Shown here: positions 12,884 to 13,046 of the stretch, piece by piece
Position numbering within the stretch: position 1 is the stretch's first letter
Layout: every line of letters begins with the position of its first letter
Program-made: the position numbers and the translations under genes
The notes under the pieces: generated by a model
The model's database searches: none
What the model saw: the letters and a program-made list of their open reading frames with translations, nothing else
What the model was told of the DNA's origin: nothing
Origin: Gemmatimonadota bacterium
Lineage (GTDB): Bacteria; Gemmatimonadota; Gemmatimonadetes; Gemmatimonadales; GWC2-71-9
Assembly (NCBI GenBank): GCA_003221075.1
Contig: QHUF01000159.1
Span: forward strand, 1 to 13,046
Direction of reading: 5' to 3'
DNA length: 13,046 bases

Positions 12884-13046
12884 CGTTGGAATTTCGCTGC
12901 AAGGCGTTGCTCTTCGATCTCGACGGCGTGCTGGTCGATTCTCGCTCCGTGGTCGAACGCACGTGGCGTCGCTGGGCCGAGCGCCATCAGCTGGATCCTA
13001 TGCCCCTGCTGCAGGTGGCGCACGGCCGCCGGGCGCGCGATACGTT
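12880..13046 (+). CDS. HAD family hydrolase (3' end outside window)
   Basis: Only the first 55 codons are visible. Residues 9-21 (ALLFDLDGVLVDS) are motif I of the haloacid dehalogenase superfamily, with D13 as the expected nucleophile and D15 as the acid/base. The following RSVVERTWRRWAERHQL helix and VAHGRRARDT turn belong to the alpha-helical cap of subfamily IA phosphatases, such as beta-phosphoglucomutases and sugar-phosphate phosphatases. Substrate cannot be told from the fragment. The GTG start at 12880 overlaps the propeller stop (GTGA), so the two genes are translationally coupled. Confidence 0.88.
   Translation, partial: MTLEFRCKALLFDLDGVLVDSRSVVERTWRRWAERHQLDPMPLLQVAHGRRARDT

Noticed and set aside
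1..13046. CRISPR array, tRNA, rRNA, insertion sequence or prophage
   Set aside because: No spaced direct repeats, cloverleaf, ribosomal RNA stretch, transposase or integrase motif was seen on either strand by reading.

Overview
The window reads as chromosomal DNA of a GC-rich, Gram-negative, free-living bacterium. The gene families (GMC dehydrogenase with a gluconate-dehydrogenase subunit-3 partner, many small lipoproteins, a TonB_C-domain protein, a DGPF/YciI protein, a PQQ-type propeller) and the codon use would fit Gemmatimonadota. That assignment is an inference from gene style, not from a marker gene. No rRNA, tRNA, CRISPR array, integrase or transposase was found.

Layout. (1) 1-2215, minus strand: a two-gene operon with a 4-base ATGA overlap. 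It encodes a GMC-family flavoprotein dehydrogenase with a Cys-rich CxxCxxCxxxC segment and a gluconate 2-dehydrogenase subunit-3-like protein with a probable Tat signal, cut off by the window edge. (2) 2348-2964, plus strand: a lipoprotein with a glycine-zipper-like segment. Its good ribosome-binding site and signal peptide are one base out of frame with the body, so it is a frameshift or a sequence error. (3) 2958-4679, minus strand: a lipoprotein-type gamma-glutamyltransferase. Its last 18 or so codons also contain an intrinsic terminator for the converging lipoprotein gene. (4) 4708-8167, plus strand: murQ-anmK-nagZ, joined by ATGA overlaps. This is a compact peptidoglycan (anhydro-MurNAc) recycling operon that diverges from ggt across only 28 bases. 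A VOC/glyoxalase-fold gene follows closely. (5) 8589-13046, plus strand: a run of mostly small membrane or lipid-anchored proteins. These are a DUF2007-like protein, a two-helix membrane protein, a lipoprotein with a TonB C-terminal domain, a six-helix membrane protein, a DGPF/YciI protein, a 32-residue membrane microprotein, a second small lipoprotein and a single-helix protein. The run ends with a cytoplasmic-looking PQQ-type beta-propeller protein overlapping a HAD phosphatase that is cut off by the window edge.

How the genes work together. NagZ removes GlcNAc from cytoplasmic GlcNAc-anhydroMurNAc muropeptides. AnmK phosphorylates and opens anhydroMurNAc to MurNAc-6-phosphate. MurQ cleaves off D-lactate to give GlcNAc-6-phosphate. 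The divergent GGT would act outside the cytoplasmic membrane on gamma-glutamyl compounds; any link to peptidoglycan peptides is inference. The dehydrogenase pair probably acts in the periplasm, the flavoprotein being carried by the Tat-signal-bearing small subunit.

I did not find a clearly new multi-gene system. The most unusual signals are at the DNA level: a terminator inside the 3' end of ggt, a duplicated 30-base promoter cassette whose -35 element contains the preceding gene's stop codon (8886-8915 and 9360-9389), a Shine-Dalgarno-free divergent ggt/murQ start region, a repeat-plus-hairpin insertion inside nagZ, and the single-base frame break in the lipoprotein signal peptide.
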